Assembly (NCBI GenBank): GCA_946902985.2
Contig: OX336388.2
Location: 231,242,467-231,306,466, forward strand
Length of the DNA stretch: 64,000 nucleotides
Source: Meconema thalassinum
Lineage: Eukaryota; Arthropoda; Insecta; Orthoptera; Tettigoniidae
Reading direction: 5' to 3'
Shown: piece after piece, positions 41,534 to 52,223 of the stretch
How the letters are laid out: the number at the start of each line of letters is the position of its first letter
Position numbering within the stretch: the first letter of the stretch is position 1
Notes under the pieces: generated by a model
Databases searched by the model: none
Told to the model about the DNA's origin: nothing
Seen by the model: the letters and a program-made list of their open reading frames with translations, nothing else
Made by a program: the position numbers and the translations under genes

Positions 41534-42290
41534 TTTACTCTATTTTAGGTAATTTTAAGACTCTTTTAACATCCGGAGGTGTCCCAAGCCCTAATTGAAG
41601 ACAACCCAACTACCAAAAAGCTCATCCTTCTTTTGTTCGACTGAGGATGTGTACTTCATTGAGCACTATTTCGTATTACCTTTTTTTTTCTTGTATGCTG
41701 GAAGTTTATTACATCAAGATAGAGACGTCAATTTACGCCTCGCGTCACCACCGGAACGAAAGGTGCTCTCCCCACCCCTCCACTCTTATAACGAGAAAGA
41801 CGGCAAGGGATGAAACACGATTTTTTTCTCCTCGAATGAAAAAAAAGCGATGGACTTAAGTTAAGCATAGTAATTATTTTCCATCCCCTGGGGTATAAGG
41901 GAAATAGACAAGTTAGATGGGTGTAGGGAAAAATACAAGAAATGAGAGGGGGGGGGGGGTGAGGGGAGGGGGTGGAAAGAAGGAAGGTAGTAAAGAATTA
42001 TAAATAGGCTAACATTAATGGTAAGGATTTTGCCGGAGTCATACGCATTTATTAGTGTTTTTCATCAAGACAATCTCGTGCCCTCGGAGTATTGTACAGG
42101 GAAGAGAAATTAAAATGGTTCACGCGATGACAAAAGTATAGTCACATCAGAAAAGTGGCTACTTGTTGTGTATGGCTTCTGTTTTATGAACATTTCATTC
42201 GTTTAATAATAAATACTTTATTGCGCACAATGTGCATGAACGTGGTTCTTACGAACCATCATTAATACAAAATTTTGTCGTTGTCACTGT
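41534..42290. other. Unassigned sequence
   Basis: Includes a G12-13 run near 41950 and no recognised element. The last ~80 bp may be 3' untranslated sequence of the LINE-C fragment that follows. Confidence 0.45.
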
Positions 42291-42356
42291 AAATGCCTCT
42301 TTCCGAGGGGTGTCCATATATTTCTAATTTTCACAGAATTTCGTCAGAGACACCTC

Positions 42357-42703
42357 TCACCACGTCCTCACGTGGTATCTGTCGCAAGGACCCTTACAAA
42401 GCTTGCACACGCATAGTTCGTCTGGTTGGTGATAGACGTCTCTCATGCAGATCCGGTGGTGGAAACCATGGACCGCAAAGCGCGTCAAGATATGTCTCAG
42501 CTCGTATGATCCTTGCATCCAGTCCTGTGCAGTCATAGCGTCCGTCGTATACAATTCCTGACAAATGTCATTTCTCTTTGCGGTCATGAGACGTAAAAAC
42601 TCCCCATATCCCGGTGTGTGCGGCAGGAGCATCTGTAATCTGACTTCTTCCATAAAGGGTAGTTTCCCTGTTCATTCGTTTAATTGTTTCAGATTGTAAC
42701 ATT
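42357..42703 (-). pseudogene. LINE-C C-terminal fragment
   Basis: The minus-strand frame reads TGKLPFMEEVRLQMLLPHTP, QGSYELRHILTRFAVHGFHH and the Cys/His cluster CVCKLCKGPCDRYH, parallel to 18205-18520 on the plus strand. A MITE abuts its upstream side. Confidence 0.75.
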
Positions 42704-42900
42704 ACTATAGTGCGGGACAAACCATTGGAAGCCTGAAGGTCACGCGTAGTCGGTGCGCTGTTGTCCTGTACGTTCTCGCATCCAGCACGCGACTGAAGGT
42801 ACGATGCAATAGCTTGGCAACACCGCCGGGCGCGGGGTAGAGAGCGGAGCGGAGAGCCGGTTGACCTTCAGGCTTCCAATGGTTTGTCCCTCACTATAGT
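42704..42900. mobile_element. Short MITE with long inverted ends
   Basis: The 197 bp element has ends ACTATAGTG(C/A)GGGACAAAC continuing to GAAGCCTGAAGGTCA, inverted and matching over about 38 bp with one mismatch. The outermost ACTATAGT is itself a palindrome and could be duplicated target. Superfamily not assigned. Confidence 0.75.
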
Positions 42901-43052
42901 TCTGGGTCATTGTTGTTTAATACACAATGAGGGATACTTTTAAAAAAACATTATTCTCAATTTATTCTATTCATTCAACAATCAACCCATCAGCCAAGAA
43001 TCACTTCCAATCCTTCCACACAAAACCAAGTCCAAGAATAAACAATAAAAAA

Positions 43053-43800
43053 CAGGTAGTTCCGTGAAGAACTATACAGCCTATTTTCATATATCCTAGT
43101 CATGTTAATTGCCTCTATCAACAAACAAAATTTCAGTTTGATTGTTGTGATAGAGTCGTAGATATTGAGAACCGTCTAAATATTTCAGATGGTTGCCAGG
43201 TTGAATTTTTATATATGTACTATTACATGAAGATTAATGTGTACGTGTGGTATTCAAACTTCAATAGCATGATTAGAACACAAAAAGTAAAAACGAGATT
43301 TTAAAATTTTGCACAGCCGCCATTTTGAGGTTATGTAAACAATTGAACTAAATTAGACGTCAGTGCATTACAATGTGTATAAACATTTGCTGTGCCGAGT
43401 TTCATTACGTTTGGATGGTTAAATCGCGAGAAAAGTCTATTTAAAAGTCTCAATTTCGCTTAGCTGCCATGTTGGTTTTGTAGTCACCAGGTTTTTGAAA
43501 GTCTCATAGGTGAACTTCTAGTAGTGCCCTCCATCACCGTACACAATTTCAGGGCGATATCCGTAATAGTTTCGGAGATACTGAATGCTGGTGAAATATT
43601 TCGCACAGCCGCCATGTTAGATTGGTGAGACACAATAAAATTTAAGGGCACGGTCGGGGTCGGCCAGAATGGTGCTATGATCTTACCGAGTTTCATTGTA
43701 ATCGCTCCAGCCGTTTAGAAGTTATTAGGGGGAAACACACACGGACAAAAGTTGATCTCATAAGCCTATTTTTTTTTTCATAAAATGAAAATAGGCTAAA
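43053..43800 (+). mobile_element. R4 copy, shorter form
   Basis: Complete ends: 5' hairpin, inset arm AGCCTATTTTCA (43078-43089), 3' hairpin (AGCCTATTTT at 43763 with AAAATAGGCT) and final TGAAAATAGGCT (43786-43797). It has fewer internal units than the copy at 15172. Confidence 0.8.
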
Positions 43801-44069
43801 CCACCATCGTAAAAAGAACATAGAAAATGCGCCTCACTGGCAAGGCCCCATTCTCCCTTACTGATGAACTATTGCAAGGAATCTCTATCTCAAACGCTAA
43901 GGCCTGTACAAGAGCTCACCAGCAAAGAGTAGTCATTTTCATAACCTAACATTTTGATCTGAGCTATGTACAAGATTATAGAAGGCTTTGTGATGCCATT
44001 TTACAGTGTTTCCTTATCAACAATGTCATGGTAATTTTCAGTCGGTCGACACGATTATATGTACAATCG

Positions 44070-44385
44070 AGCGGCTTCGGTGGCGTAGTTGGTAGCACGC
44101 TGAACTGTGTGCCCAAGATTGCGGGTTCACACCCAGCCGAAGTCGTCGGATTTTTTTAGGAGTGTTAAAATCCCTCAGTATGCCTTCCTTCGAAGGGAAA
44201 GTAAAGCCGGTGGTCCTATGTCATAGATTTATGGCATGTAAAAGATCCTTCCACTAACTAAACTTTTGTGAAACTAAATTTCTAGGTTAGATTTCGTTGT
44301 AACGCTCTATCAAAGTTCCAACGTTCACCACTAAATGTAAGTGATATCTCGTAGCGGAAGTTGGAACTAGTTGAAATTGAACTGA
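44070..44385 (+). mobile_element. SINE1, 3' end missing
   Basis: Head GCGGCTTCGGTGGCGTAGTT and B-box region GGGTTCACACCC. It matches SINE1 up to about 44385 and lacks the 3' domain. Confidence 0.8.
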
Positions 44386-44650
44386 AATTGTAGCTCACCC
44401 CATGGGTGTCCGCTTGAATCAGCTACAGCCTCTGGCGAGCTGAACATGTCATCGGACACTCCCGGCACTAAAAGCCATACGATTAATAAATTAATATGGA
44501 GAATTATATTTGGTGGGAACTATGAGATCCTACCTGAAAAAATCTACAAGTGATGAATTGTTTTTTTTTGGCTCTGATTACAAGGACATTCGTCAAGCGA
44601 TCATCGTCAGTTCCAGGTTACTCCAAACAAGAAATAGAAGGTGGTCGTTG

Positions 44651-44671
44651 TTGTTGTTGTTGTTGTTGTTT
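44651..44671 (+). repeat. (GTT)n microsatellite
   Basis: Seven GTT/TTG triplets at the left edge of R3. Confidence 0.9.
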
Positions 44672-45362
44672 TATCATTTTAAATGATCTTGTCGTCATCG
44701 TCGTTACGCTGGGCTCTGGCGTTTCGTCACGGTGACGGGACGAAATGTACCCAGATGCACTGAGGTGTGTGACGTCATAGTACTGCTTGGTGCATGTGTA
44801 CCCCGACAATCTCTACTTCGTTAGTATAAGACAAAAATCCCCGATTATTGGATGTCACGGGTAATCTCGAGAACCACTGGATGGATTTTGATGCGGTTTC
44901 CACCATTCTGTAAAGGATATCTCGAGGAAGGTTTCTGTAGAAAATAATTTATGTATCATCAAAGAAAGCCAAGCAGTAACGATTTCAGTGAAAAAGTCGA
45001 AAACAAACTTGGCGTCCGTGCGCTTCTTAAGCTTACGCTGGGCAAACCGTTAAAAATATCAATATACTATGAGCGTAAGAATTGGTCAGCATGAAAAGTT
45101 CTACAAAAAAGTCCGCGAGAGCATATCTCTATCTTCAATACATCGCCCACTGTAAGTGTTTTTAGACTGGACTGAAGGGGCACGTCCCCGCGCGCTTGAC
45201 CTTGCTTTGCCCTTGGTTTGCACTTGCCGTTCGCGAGTAATTTGAAACAAGATAAGCAAGATAAGTATTATGCAGATAATTTTCTAACATGTCAAGAGTC
45301 TTTGGCTTCGAGCGAAGCGAGAAGCCTCCAACCTTTCTAGCAATTGTAGCATTTAAAATGAT
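44672..45362 (+). mobile_element. R3 element, fuller copy
   Basis: Ends ATCATTTTAAATGAT and CATTTAAAATGAT are inverted. Near the 3' end lies a long hairpin (GGCTT...AAGCC enclosing CTTCGAGCGAAG) followed by CTAG. It includes the Helitron-3 5' core. Similar sequence at 61253-61575 on the minus strand keeps the hairpin. Confidence 0.6.
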
Positions 45363-45689
45363 ACAAAGTCTAGTCCTTCAGACTGACTGTCACTTTTTAT
45401 TTTAATTTAGGGGCATAGACATTGTCTTTTCAGCCTCGTGTAGATAGGTGTGTATTATTTGTAAGCATTGAAGAATTCAATGGAAACTCGTCGTTTTCCT
45501 TTTTCGAAACTGTTCCCAATTGTATTGCTGTTTGTCTTTCCACTGTCCCTGACCCTTGTTTGGTTATTGTTAACATAAACAAGGAGGGACTCTTGAAATA
45601 TTTAGGCAAAAAGTAACTTTTATCGATTTTTACACTTCATTCCGAAAATGCGCCTAACTCAACATCCTCTCATTTAAACTTATTTTCTT

Positions 45690-45900
45690 ATCACGTGAGT
45701 GGGTATCGTGTCGGACTACCAACCCCAAGCTTGCAGGTTCGCTCCTGGCCGTGGTAAGTGATTCTTGAAAGACGACAAAAATCACGACACGCATGTCATA
45801 CGTTGTTGGCATGTTAAAGAACCCATTTGAAATCAGTTGGCCGTGTTCATAATGGCAAAATTAACCTCGGGATCTTCCGCCAACTCAGAAGTTCCTCCTT
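45690..45900 (+). mobile_element. SINE6-like, tRNA-related head
   Basis: GAGTGGGTATCGTGTCGGAC and a B-box-like CAGGTTCGCTCCTGG form a tRNA-like head. A single copy in the window, so the 3' boundary is a guess. Confidence 0.5.
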
Positions 45901-46044
45901 TCTTTACTAGAATGCGCTATAGTATTAAGGCGCTTAAATATCTAACCTCCTTGACTTTCATAGCGCTCCAAGGAACGACAAAATGTTGCATGCAAGCTGT
46001 GGGCGCAAATAACAGAGGTTCCACTCGGCCCTCGAGGCCATACG

Positions 46045-46800
46045 ATATTATTATTATTTCTTCGATTCGGCCAACTAGGGACCACGTCAGTTCAACTGTC
46101 TCTTCTTCCGAGCTCTAACTACCGCCCAGTGTTCCCGCATTCGTCTTCGGTGTTGTTCTTTTCTCTCTTGGGACCAAGCCTTCCCTGTCTTCAGCTTCGG
46201 CTTTTCCTGGAAACCTTTGTGCGTACGTAGTTTTTCCTGAAGTGGAACACGCTCCTGGATATCTTTAGGGGAAATTTCCATTTCACGTAGATCTTTCTCA
46301 ACTTCCGTGAACCATACCCCTTTGGTTTTCTTATCTTGAAAGTACATCAATATCCGTTTTGATAACTTGCCTGGGCTCATTCGTGTCACGTGCCTATAAA
46401 AGGCAATCCTTCTTTTTCGAATCGTGTCACTGATCTTCTCCACGTGCTTGTACAATTCGTGGTTGTGACGCCTTCTGTACTCGCTGTTTCCTTTGATGGG
46501 ACCCAGGATTTTCCTCAAAATCTTCCTTTCTGTAGCCTCTAGTTTTCCATTAGACCTTTCTTGTTTATTATTAGAGTCTCTGCCGAATACAGAGAGCCTC
46601 TGGTCGAATAACAGTGCAGTGATGTCTAATTTTGGCGTTTAAGGATATCGATCTCTTATTGTAGATGTCGTTAGTCAGGTTGAATGCCATTTCCATTTTA
46701 TTAATGCGTGACACGAAGGCTTCTTTCTCTGATAGGTTAGGCTCTATCCATTCACCGAGGTATTTAAACTTTCTGCCTTCTGAACTTTTCCTAGTCCGAC
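46045..46800 (-). pseudogene. LINE-A 3' fragment
   Basis: The minus strand from about 46790 reads FVSRINKMEMAFNLTNDIYN, then RPEALYSAETL, RKILGPIKGNSEYRRRHNHE and a basic C-terminus (RRRMREHWAVVRARKKRQLN). It ends in AAT triplets at 46045-46059. 5'-truncated, mostly readable for the last 143 codons (46518-46087). Confidence 0.8.
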
Positions 46801-46811
46801 CTCCACGTGTC

Positions 46812-46940
46812 TACTAATCAATTAATCGATTCTCCGGGTAGCCTATTATTCGATTAGTCGATTGATTGAATGAACGGTCAGTCGAATAATCTATCGATAA
46901 ATTTCAAATTATTTGATTAATCAGTTATCCGAACATCTAG
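46812..46940 (+). repeat. ATCGATT-rich repeat, copy 1
   Basis: GTGTCTACTAATCAATTAAT and the following 110 bp are inverted relative to 51873-52003. It is rich in ATCGATT/AATCGATT words. Confidence 0.7.
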
Positions 46941-47764
46941 TGTAAACCCACGGATGTACCAAGAGCCTTCTGATGAGTCTGACTTGGTGCGTTTAGCCGA
47001 AACCACGCATAATACACGGCAAATAACCTGCAAGAATGTTGCTGAAGTCTAATCTAAGCAAAGCCCTGAGATAGCCGCTATCGAAGTAACCTTACAATAC
47101 TCACAATGTAACCAACGAAATATCGTCTCTATCTCAAAACATCTCTCACCTCTAGCGCTGTTCATTTGTACCTTTTGTTCTTCTTATTATAATAATAACA
47201 CTCCCTCTTATTTTTTCCGCCCTATCAGCTTTCCCCTTTTTTATTTGATGAAACATCTGAATGCCAAGTAAATTACTACTCTTCTTATTCTTATTTTTTT
47301 GTCACAGTCAAGGGGATGAAAGAAGAAGAGAAAAAACAATTAGATGAATCGTGACATGTAGCTTGCTTAGTAGGCGGCGCAAAAAATATCTCGTCTGATT
47401 TAAATTGACATCCGTAAGGAGAAGCTTGTTGTATATGTCTTAAGTATTAGACTAAAATGCTCATTCTTTCCTTTCTACGTCAGCGTATTTTTTTTGTTAA
47501 TTTCTTTTCTTTGCCCATTTTTTATTCGTTTCTCTGTTAACACCAAGTATAAGGTATTATAATTTTTTTCTTAAAAAAAAGGGGAGGGGGGACAGAATCT
47601 CGAGTTATTATTTCTTTAAAAAAATTCGTTATTTCTCTTGCCTACCTGTCTGTTCGCAAGTCTCTTCTGTTCCTTCTCATTACTTACGCGCTAGTTGCGG
47701 GGGTGGGATGACCCCCAAGACATATGACAGGAGGTAGTGATTATAAACATGCTTGGGAGTATAC
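46941..47764. other. Unassigned sequence
   Basis: A/T-rich with homopolymers. A CTGATGA...GAAAC arrangement at 46966-47004 was checked and rejected as a hammerhead. Confidence 0.5.
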
Positions 47765-47767
47765 TTA

Positions 47768-49034
47768 GGCTGTGTCCCAATACTCAAGTTGTCTGCTATT
47801 GACTAGCTACTATGTGCTATGTGCTAACTTGCTTCTCGCGACAGACTTGGCTGGACAAGCTGATTGGTCACTCTGACCAGGATCGAGACATAACTTTAAC
47901 CTAACTTTTGTAACACAGGCGATTGTTATCCCAGTCACGTTTTAATGACGTTTACAAAATTATATTTATTTAAATTTGTTCAAACTTTTGAAATCTTATT
48001 ACAGAATCTATAAAAGCTTGCATACTTATGAGAGGTTGAATGCCTAAACGTTAACGTAGTTTTGGCAAGATAACGAATAGAAAGATTCTGTTGTATTGTC
48101 ACTAACAGTCCACTACAGCGACGAAAGAAGAAAATGCGCTGGTCTACTGCTTTAATCTATAATTTTATTAAGAATAATACTGTTAATTTCATTTCATCAG
48201 TGTGCTAAGCTTTTGTTGATGAAAAACTTGCGTCTCGAGACAGGCTTGGCTGGACGAGTTTTGATGACGTCACACCATTCAACCAATCAGCTTATCCAGC
48301 CAAGTCTGTCGCGGGACGCAAGTATGTGCTATGCACTACGGAGATTTGGGACATGTCTGCTTGATCACAGCCTCCTTCATAGACTTGTGTTCTGATACGC
48401 ACTGGACTTACATGCTGGTACCAAACCAACACTCAAGATGGCGGTGATCTGTTGCTGCTCCTTGTAAGCTCTTTGCGCTTTCATCAGCTGTTTTAAATAA
48501 ACAATACCTGAACGATACGATCACGGATGTGCCAAGAAGATCACTTTTTAGCCGAGCCCTAATTATGGTTTGTGTTTGGCTGATTAAGAGGATACAGTTC
48601 AGGAGGAAGGGAAGAAGGACAATCTCGATAATAGGCCTAAGGCAGCGGCAAATTGACAATTTGAGACAAGGCCCTTATTGTGCGCTGGAGACCATGAACC
48701 GAGTTGTCGTTGCAATCCTCAGTCGTGATTACCACAGAACCAAACAACATATTCGCGTGAAAATAATTGGGTTGAAGCGTTGAATTTGGCAAAGAATATA
48801 GGCCATGCATAAACTGGATTAAAGTCAAAGACAACCTGCAATTCCGATAAGCTACAATTTCTATAACTTCCTTGACGTAGTCGACAATCTAACAAGCACT
48901 TTCGTTCACTAGCTACTACAGACTTGATTGCTTTGTGCTAAGCTGTATTGGATCACGACTTCTGACGTCACATCCGGTAAGGTAGTCGACTGTCTAGTTC
49001 ACTACGGCTGAAATTGTACTATTGGGACACAGCC
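47768..49034. mobile_element. PIF/Harbinger-like element, non-autonomous
   Basis: Inverted ends GGCTGTGTCCCAATA (15 bp perfect) and TTA duplicated at 47765-47767 and 49035-49037. A 3-bp TTA duplication fits PIF/Harbinger. Long internal palindromes lie at about 48227-48322. The frame at 48529-48783 has no recognised domain. Confidence 0.75.
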
Positions 49035-49358
49035 TTACTCCCACACATCAGCACAGCAAGGATTTGCTGAACTAGGGTCGGGTAAATCAGCTCTTAATTC
49101 AGCTCGATATCGCAAGCTTCCGTATGGCCGGTATCGTCTCCAATCAAGGACAAAGTCTCGATAATACCGGAATACCTTATCCAATGTGTTGTCGGCAGTG
49201 TCCATTTAAAGGGCAAATCTAGGCTCACTTAAACCGCTGGTCGTGTAGAGTCAAAGCCCTCCTTATTTCCCAGCGATGCGAACCATCCTTCATGTTATCT
49301 GTTTTTTAATTCTAGTAAGGACTGCATTGGTATACTGGCTTTGACGGCCGGTGAATTA

Positions 49359-49822
49359 AAACTCAGCTATTATTCTAGGTTTGTGCCGTGTCTAGTGTGC
49401 GGTTTCGCCTAGCTTGGTGTCCTAGGCGAAACCCCACACAAGAAAATGAAAATCCACAGCCTGCTTCCAGTCTCCGACCGGGTCAGGAATGGAATGAATG
49501 AAGCCCCATCTAGCGGCGAGGATAAGAACTGTGCCGGCTGCCGAGGCCTGACGCACTCCTCTGGGGCAATGATTAAATGAATGACAAATGAAATGATAGT
49601 GGAGAGTGTTGCTGAAATGAAATTTTGACAGGGAAAACCGGAGTACCCGGAGAAAAACCTGTCTGCCTCCGTTCTGTCCAGCACAGATCTCACATGGAGT
49701 GACCGGGATTTGAACCACGGGCCCAGCGGTGAGAAGCCGGCGTGCTGCCGCCTAAGCCACGGAGGCTTCGCGAAACCCCACACAAGACATGACACAAACC
49801 TAGAAGAATTGCTGAGTTTTAA
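49359..49822. repeat. Foldback hairpin split by a SINE
   Basis: The left arm (49359-49413, AAAACTCAGC...GTTTCGCCTAG) and the right arm (49422-49433 continuing at 49770-49822) pair over about 55 bp with six mismatches and a loop of about 9 nt, once the SINE2 and one copy of its target duplication are removed. Could be a foldback element or an old MITE. Confidence 0.7.
49444..49769 (-). mobile_element. SINE2, complete copy inserted in a hairpin arm
   Basis: Minus-strand A and B boxes as in the other SINE2 copies. The 18-bp target duplication GCGAAACCCCACACAAGA is perfect at 49426-49443 and 49770-49787. Confidence 0.95.
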
Positions 49823-49829
49823 GGACTGC

Positions 49830-50192
49830 ATTCATTCGATTTGCAAGTAGTTCGAACGTTGCTACCAAACGCCACCGTCAGCGACCAACTAGTTCTGAAC
49901 GTTGTTACTAAATGCCACAGCAGTCGGCTCCTGTTGACGATTGTTGGAACCTATGAGCGTTAATCAACGATAACCTATAATTTAGCTTCACACAGGTGTA
50001 ATTAGTGGAAGGTTCTTTTTAATGCTATAAATCTATGACATGGGACCGCCGGCTTTACTTCCCCTCCAAAGGAAGGCATACTGAGGGATTTTTATCGCTC
50101 TTAAAAATTCCGCCGACTTGGGCGGTGTTTGAACCCGCGACCTTGGGCGTAGAACCTCAGCATGCTACCAACTACGCCACCGAAGCCGCCTA
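49830..50192 (-). mobile_element. SINE1 without its 3' domain
   Basis: The minus strand begins GGCGGCTTCGGTGGCGTAGT, with B box GGGTTCAAACACC, and runs through the body but stops before the 3' domain and tail. It follows the foldback hairpin directly. Confidence 0.8.
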
Positions 50193-50696
50193 ACCTAACG
50201 TAGTGTATGACTTCAGAGAACTGCAGAGGTTGCCCTCAGTCAATGTTATTTGAGTTCCGTGAAGCGGGCGATGTAAAATGAAAGTGATCTTCAAACTGAT
50301 TTGGTATCGAAGCGATAAATGTCCGGACAAAGCTGTGATCTACGTTGTTCCCTCTACAACCCCCTGAAGTTTGTAATAGGAATTATGAAACACCCTGTAT
50401 TGAGGTCAAACACGTCCTTAGAAGAATATTATTTAAGGTCTAGTTTTTAGGAGGAAAGGCCTCTTATTCTAAAAGTCGTCAAGTCACGATGACGCGACTT
50501 TTAACAAGCCTCGCGGCTCCTGTAACGAACTGTATATAAATGTTTTAACTAAATAAATAACAAGCCTTACTCCAAGTTGGACTTTTGCCGGGCAGTGCTT
50601 AGTATGAATGGCTAATGGTCCACGCGTGGCGAGGACTGTTCCACGGTCTTTAATAGTTGTAGACCTACCTGTATTCAATAATATACATCTCATCTA
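50193..50696. other. Unassigned sequence
   Basis: No recognised gene or repeat. Confidence 0.5.
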
Positions 50697-50699
50697 TAA

Positions 50700-50977
50700 G
50701 AAGCGTTCAAAAAGTAACGAGCCGGAGGCTGGAATGCGCAAACCGGTGACGACATCGGCTAATCGTGGCGTGTGTAACGAGGTGTAGTTCCGACCAGAGC
50801 GTGGAAGGTCACAGCCCGTCGCTAGAGGGCACGCGTGCACCTCACGTGACGATACAAACCGAGCAGCAGCATGCATCAATCGTCCAACGCTGCCAGTCGC
50901 ATTGCAAACAGTGACATGGAGGCGTCAAACGAAGAGCAAAGAGGTGTTGTTCGGTTTCTGACAGCGGAAGGAGTAGT
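50700..50977 (+). mobile_element. mariner-like element, 5' fragment
   Basis: GAAGCGTTCAAAAAGTAACG and the following 270 bp match 24735-25000 closely, ending abruptly after GCGGAAGGAGTAG. The right end is missing. Confidence 0.85.
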
Positions 50978-51039
50978 TTTGTTTTTAGATTTAAAATTAT
51001 TAAATTTTAAATTAGATTTTTGATTTTTAGCTTTCACAG

Positions 51040-51072
51040 TTTGTACCAAAATCTTCCAAATCGTCTCAATAT
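51040..51072 (+). mobile_element. Helitron-2 short fragment
   Basis: GTTTGTACCAAAATCTTCCA and the next bases match 4674-4706. Confidence 0.5.
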
Positions 51073-51164
51073 GTAAGATTTTGTTATTTTTAAATTTAAG
51101 ATTTTATTTTTAGATTTTACATTTTACATTTAAGATTTTTGATTTATAGATTTCAAATTTCAGA

Positions 51165-51275
51165 TATCAAAACCGTTTGAAATTACCAATAATCCTCAGA
51201 AAATTACCTAAAACTTTTGTTTGAAATAATGACACACCCTTACGCCAAAGGATGCGCAAAAAGTTTTCGGAATTG
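51165..51275 (+). repeat. Dispersed repeat shared with 395-520
   Basis: Same-orientation partner of the repeat at the window start. Confidence 0.6.
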
Positions 51276-51339
51276 TATGCTAAACATGTAGGTACACAAC
51301 ACTTGGAAAATTTAGCGAATTGGACACGTTTTCTTTGGC

Positions 51340-51560
51340 CGGTGATATCTACCTCCGCCTTCCGGCGTGCCGAGAGGGATATTATTATAATATATTTGAC
51401 TCTTCCTCTAGTGGTGATCTGTCCCTCCTTCAATATGTCATGCCATCCCTGCTCCTGTTGTTGTCCTTTCGGTTTGGTCTGTGGCGATGTCATTCAGCAG
51501 AGCCCACCTCTCCCCTCGCGTCGCGAAGCGTCGTATCGTCAGAAATCAATTTGTTCTGAC
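51340..51560 (-). mobile_element. LINE-A 3' region fragment
   Basis: The plus strand TCTACCTCCGCCTTCCGGCG is shared with 1338-1357 in the LINE-A fragment. The minus strand gives a short match only. Confidence 0.45.
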
Positions 51561-51872
51561 ATTTTCATAAACTCATTCTTGTGTTGTGGTTCCTCACCAT
51601 CGCCCATGCCATTTGCCTCCCCTCCCCTGCAAGATTACAACGACCACATTTATATATCCTCTCCTCTACTCCTGAAAGCATTTTTACGAATACGCTCTTC
51701 ATTTCGGTATCAAATCGACGCACAGCATGTTGATGCTCTTTTGTTACGACGTGATTCCTTCCTTCCGTTCTGTTATTGTTATTATTACAGAATGCGATCA
51801 TTTGTTGCTTCAAAATCTATACAAAAAACAGACGGCAGTCATTAGTACAGATGGTAATATGGCGTTGTTCAA

Positions 51873-52003
51873 TAATCGATTCATCAAATCATTTGAAATT
51901 AATCGGAAAGGATTAATTGACTCACCGTTCATTCAATTAATCGATTAACCGAATTCATCGACTTACTGGAGAATCGATTATTTGATTAGTAGACACGATA
52001 TAA
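51873..52003 (-). repeat. ATCGATT-rich repeat, copy 2
   Basis: Reverse-complement partner of 46812-46940, about 5 kb away. Confidence 0.7.
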
Positions 52004-52223
52004 GAACAGAAGTTTAAATGAGAGGTCAACGCTATCACATCAACCGATGCAGAAATAGGACAAAATCAGTTTTGGAATATAGTAAAGATTTGTAAAGAAC
52101 CAACAGGAAATGTATTTTGCCCATTCGGTTGCAAATAAATGTATTATTACCGCTTAAGTTTAGTAACGCTTATTTTAGGAGTGATGTATAGAAATCTATA
52201 AGTAGAGCCCTGTGTTGGCAAAC

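Noticed and set aside
46966..47004. CTGATGA...GAAAC arrangement resembling a hammerhead
   Set aside because: Stem II has a mismatch and only a short weak helix, and I found no stem I complement or placed cleavage triplet.
48529..48783. 84-codon frame as PIF/Harbinger protein
   Set aside because: No recognisable Myb/SANT or DDE motif.
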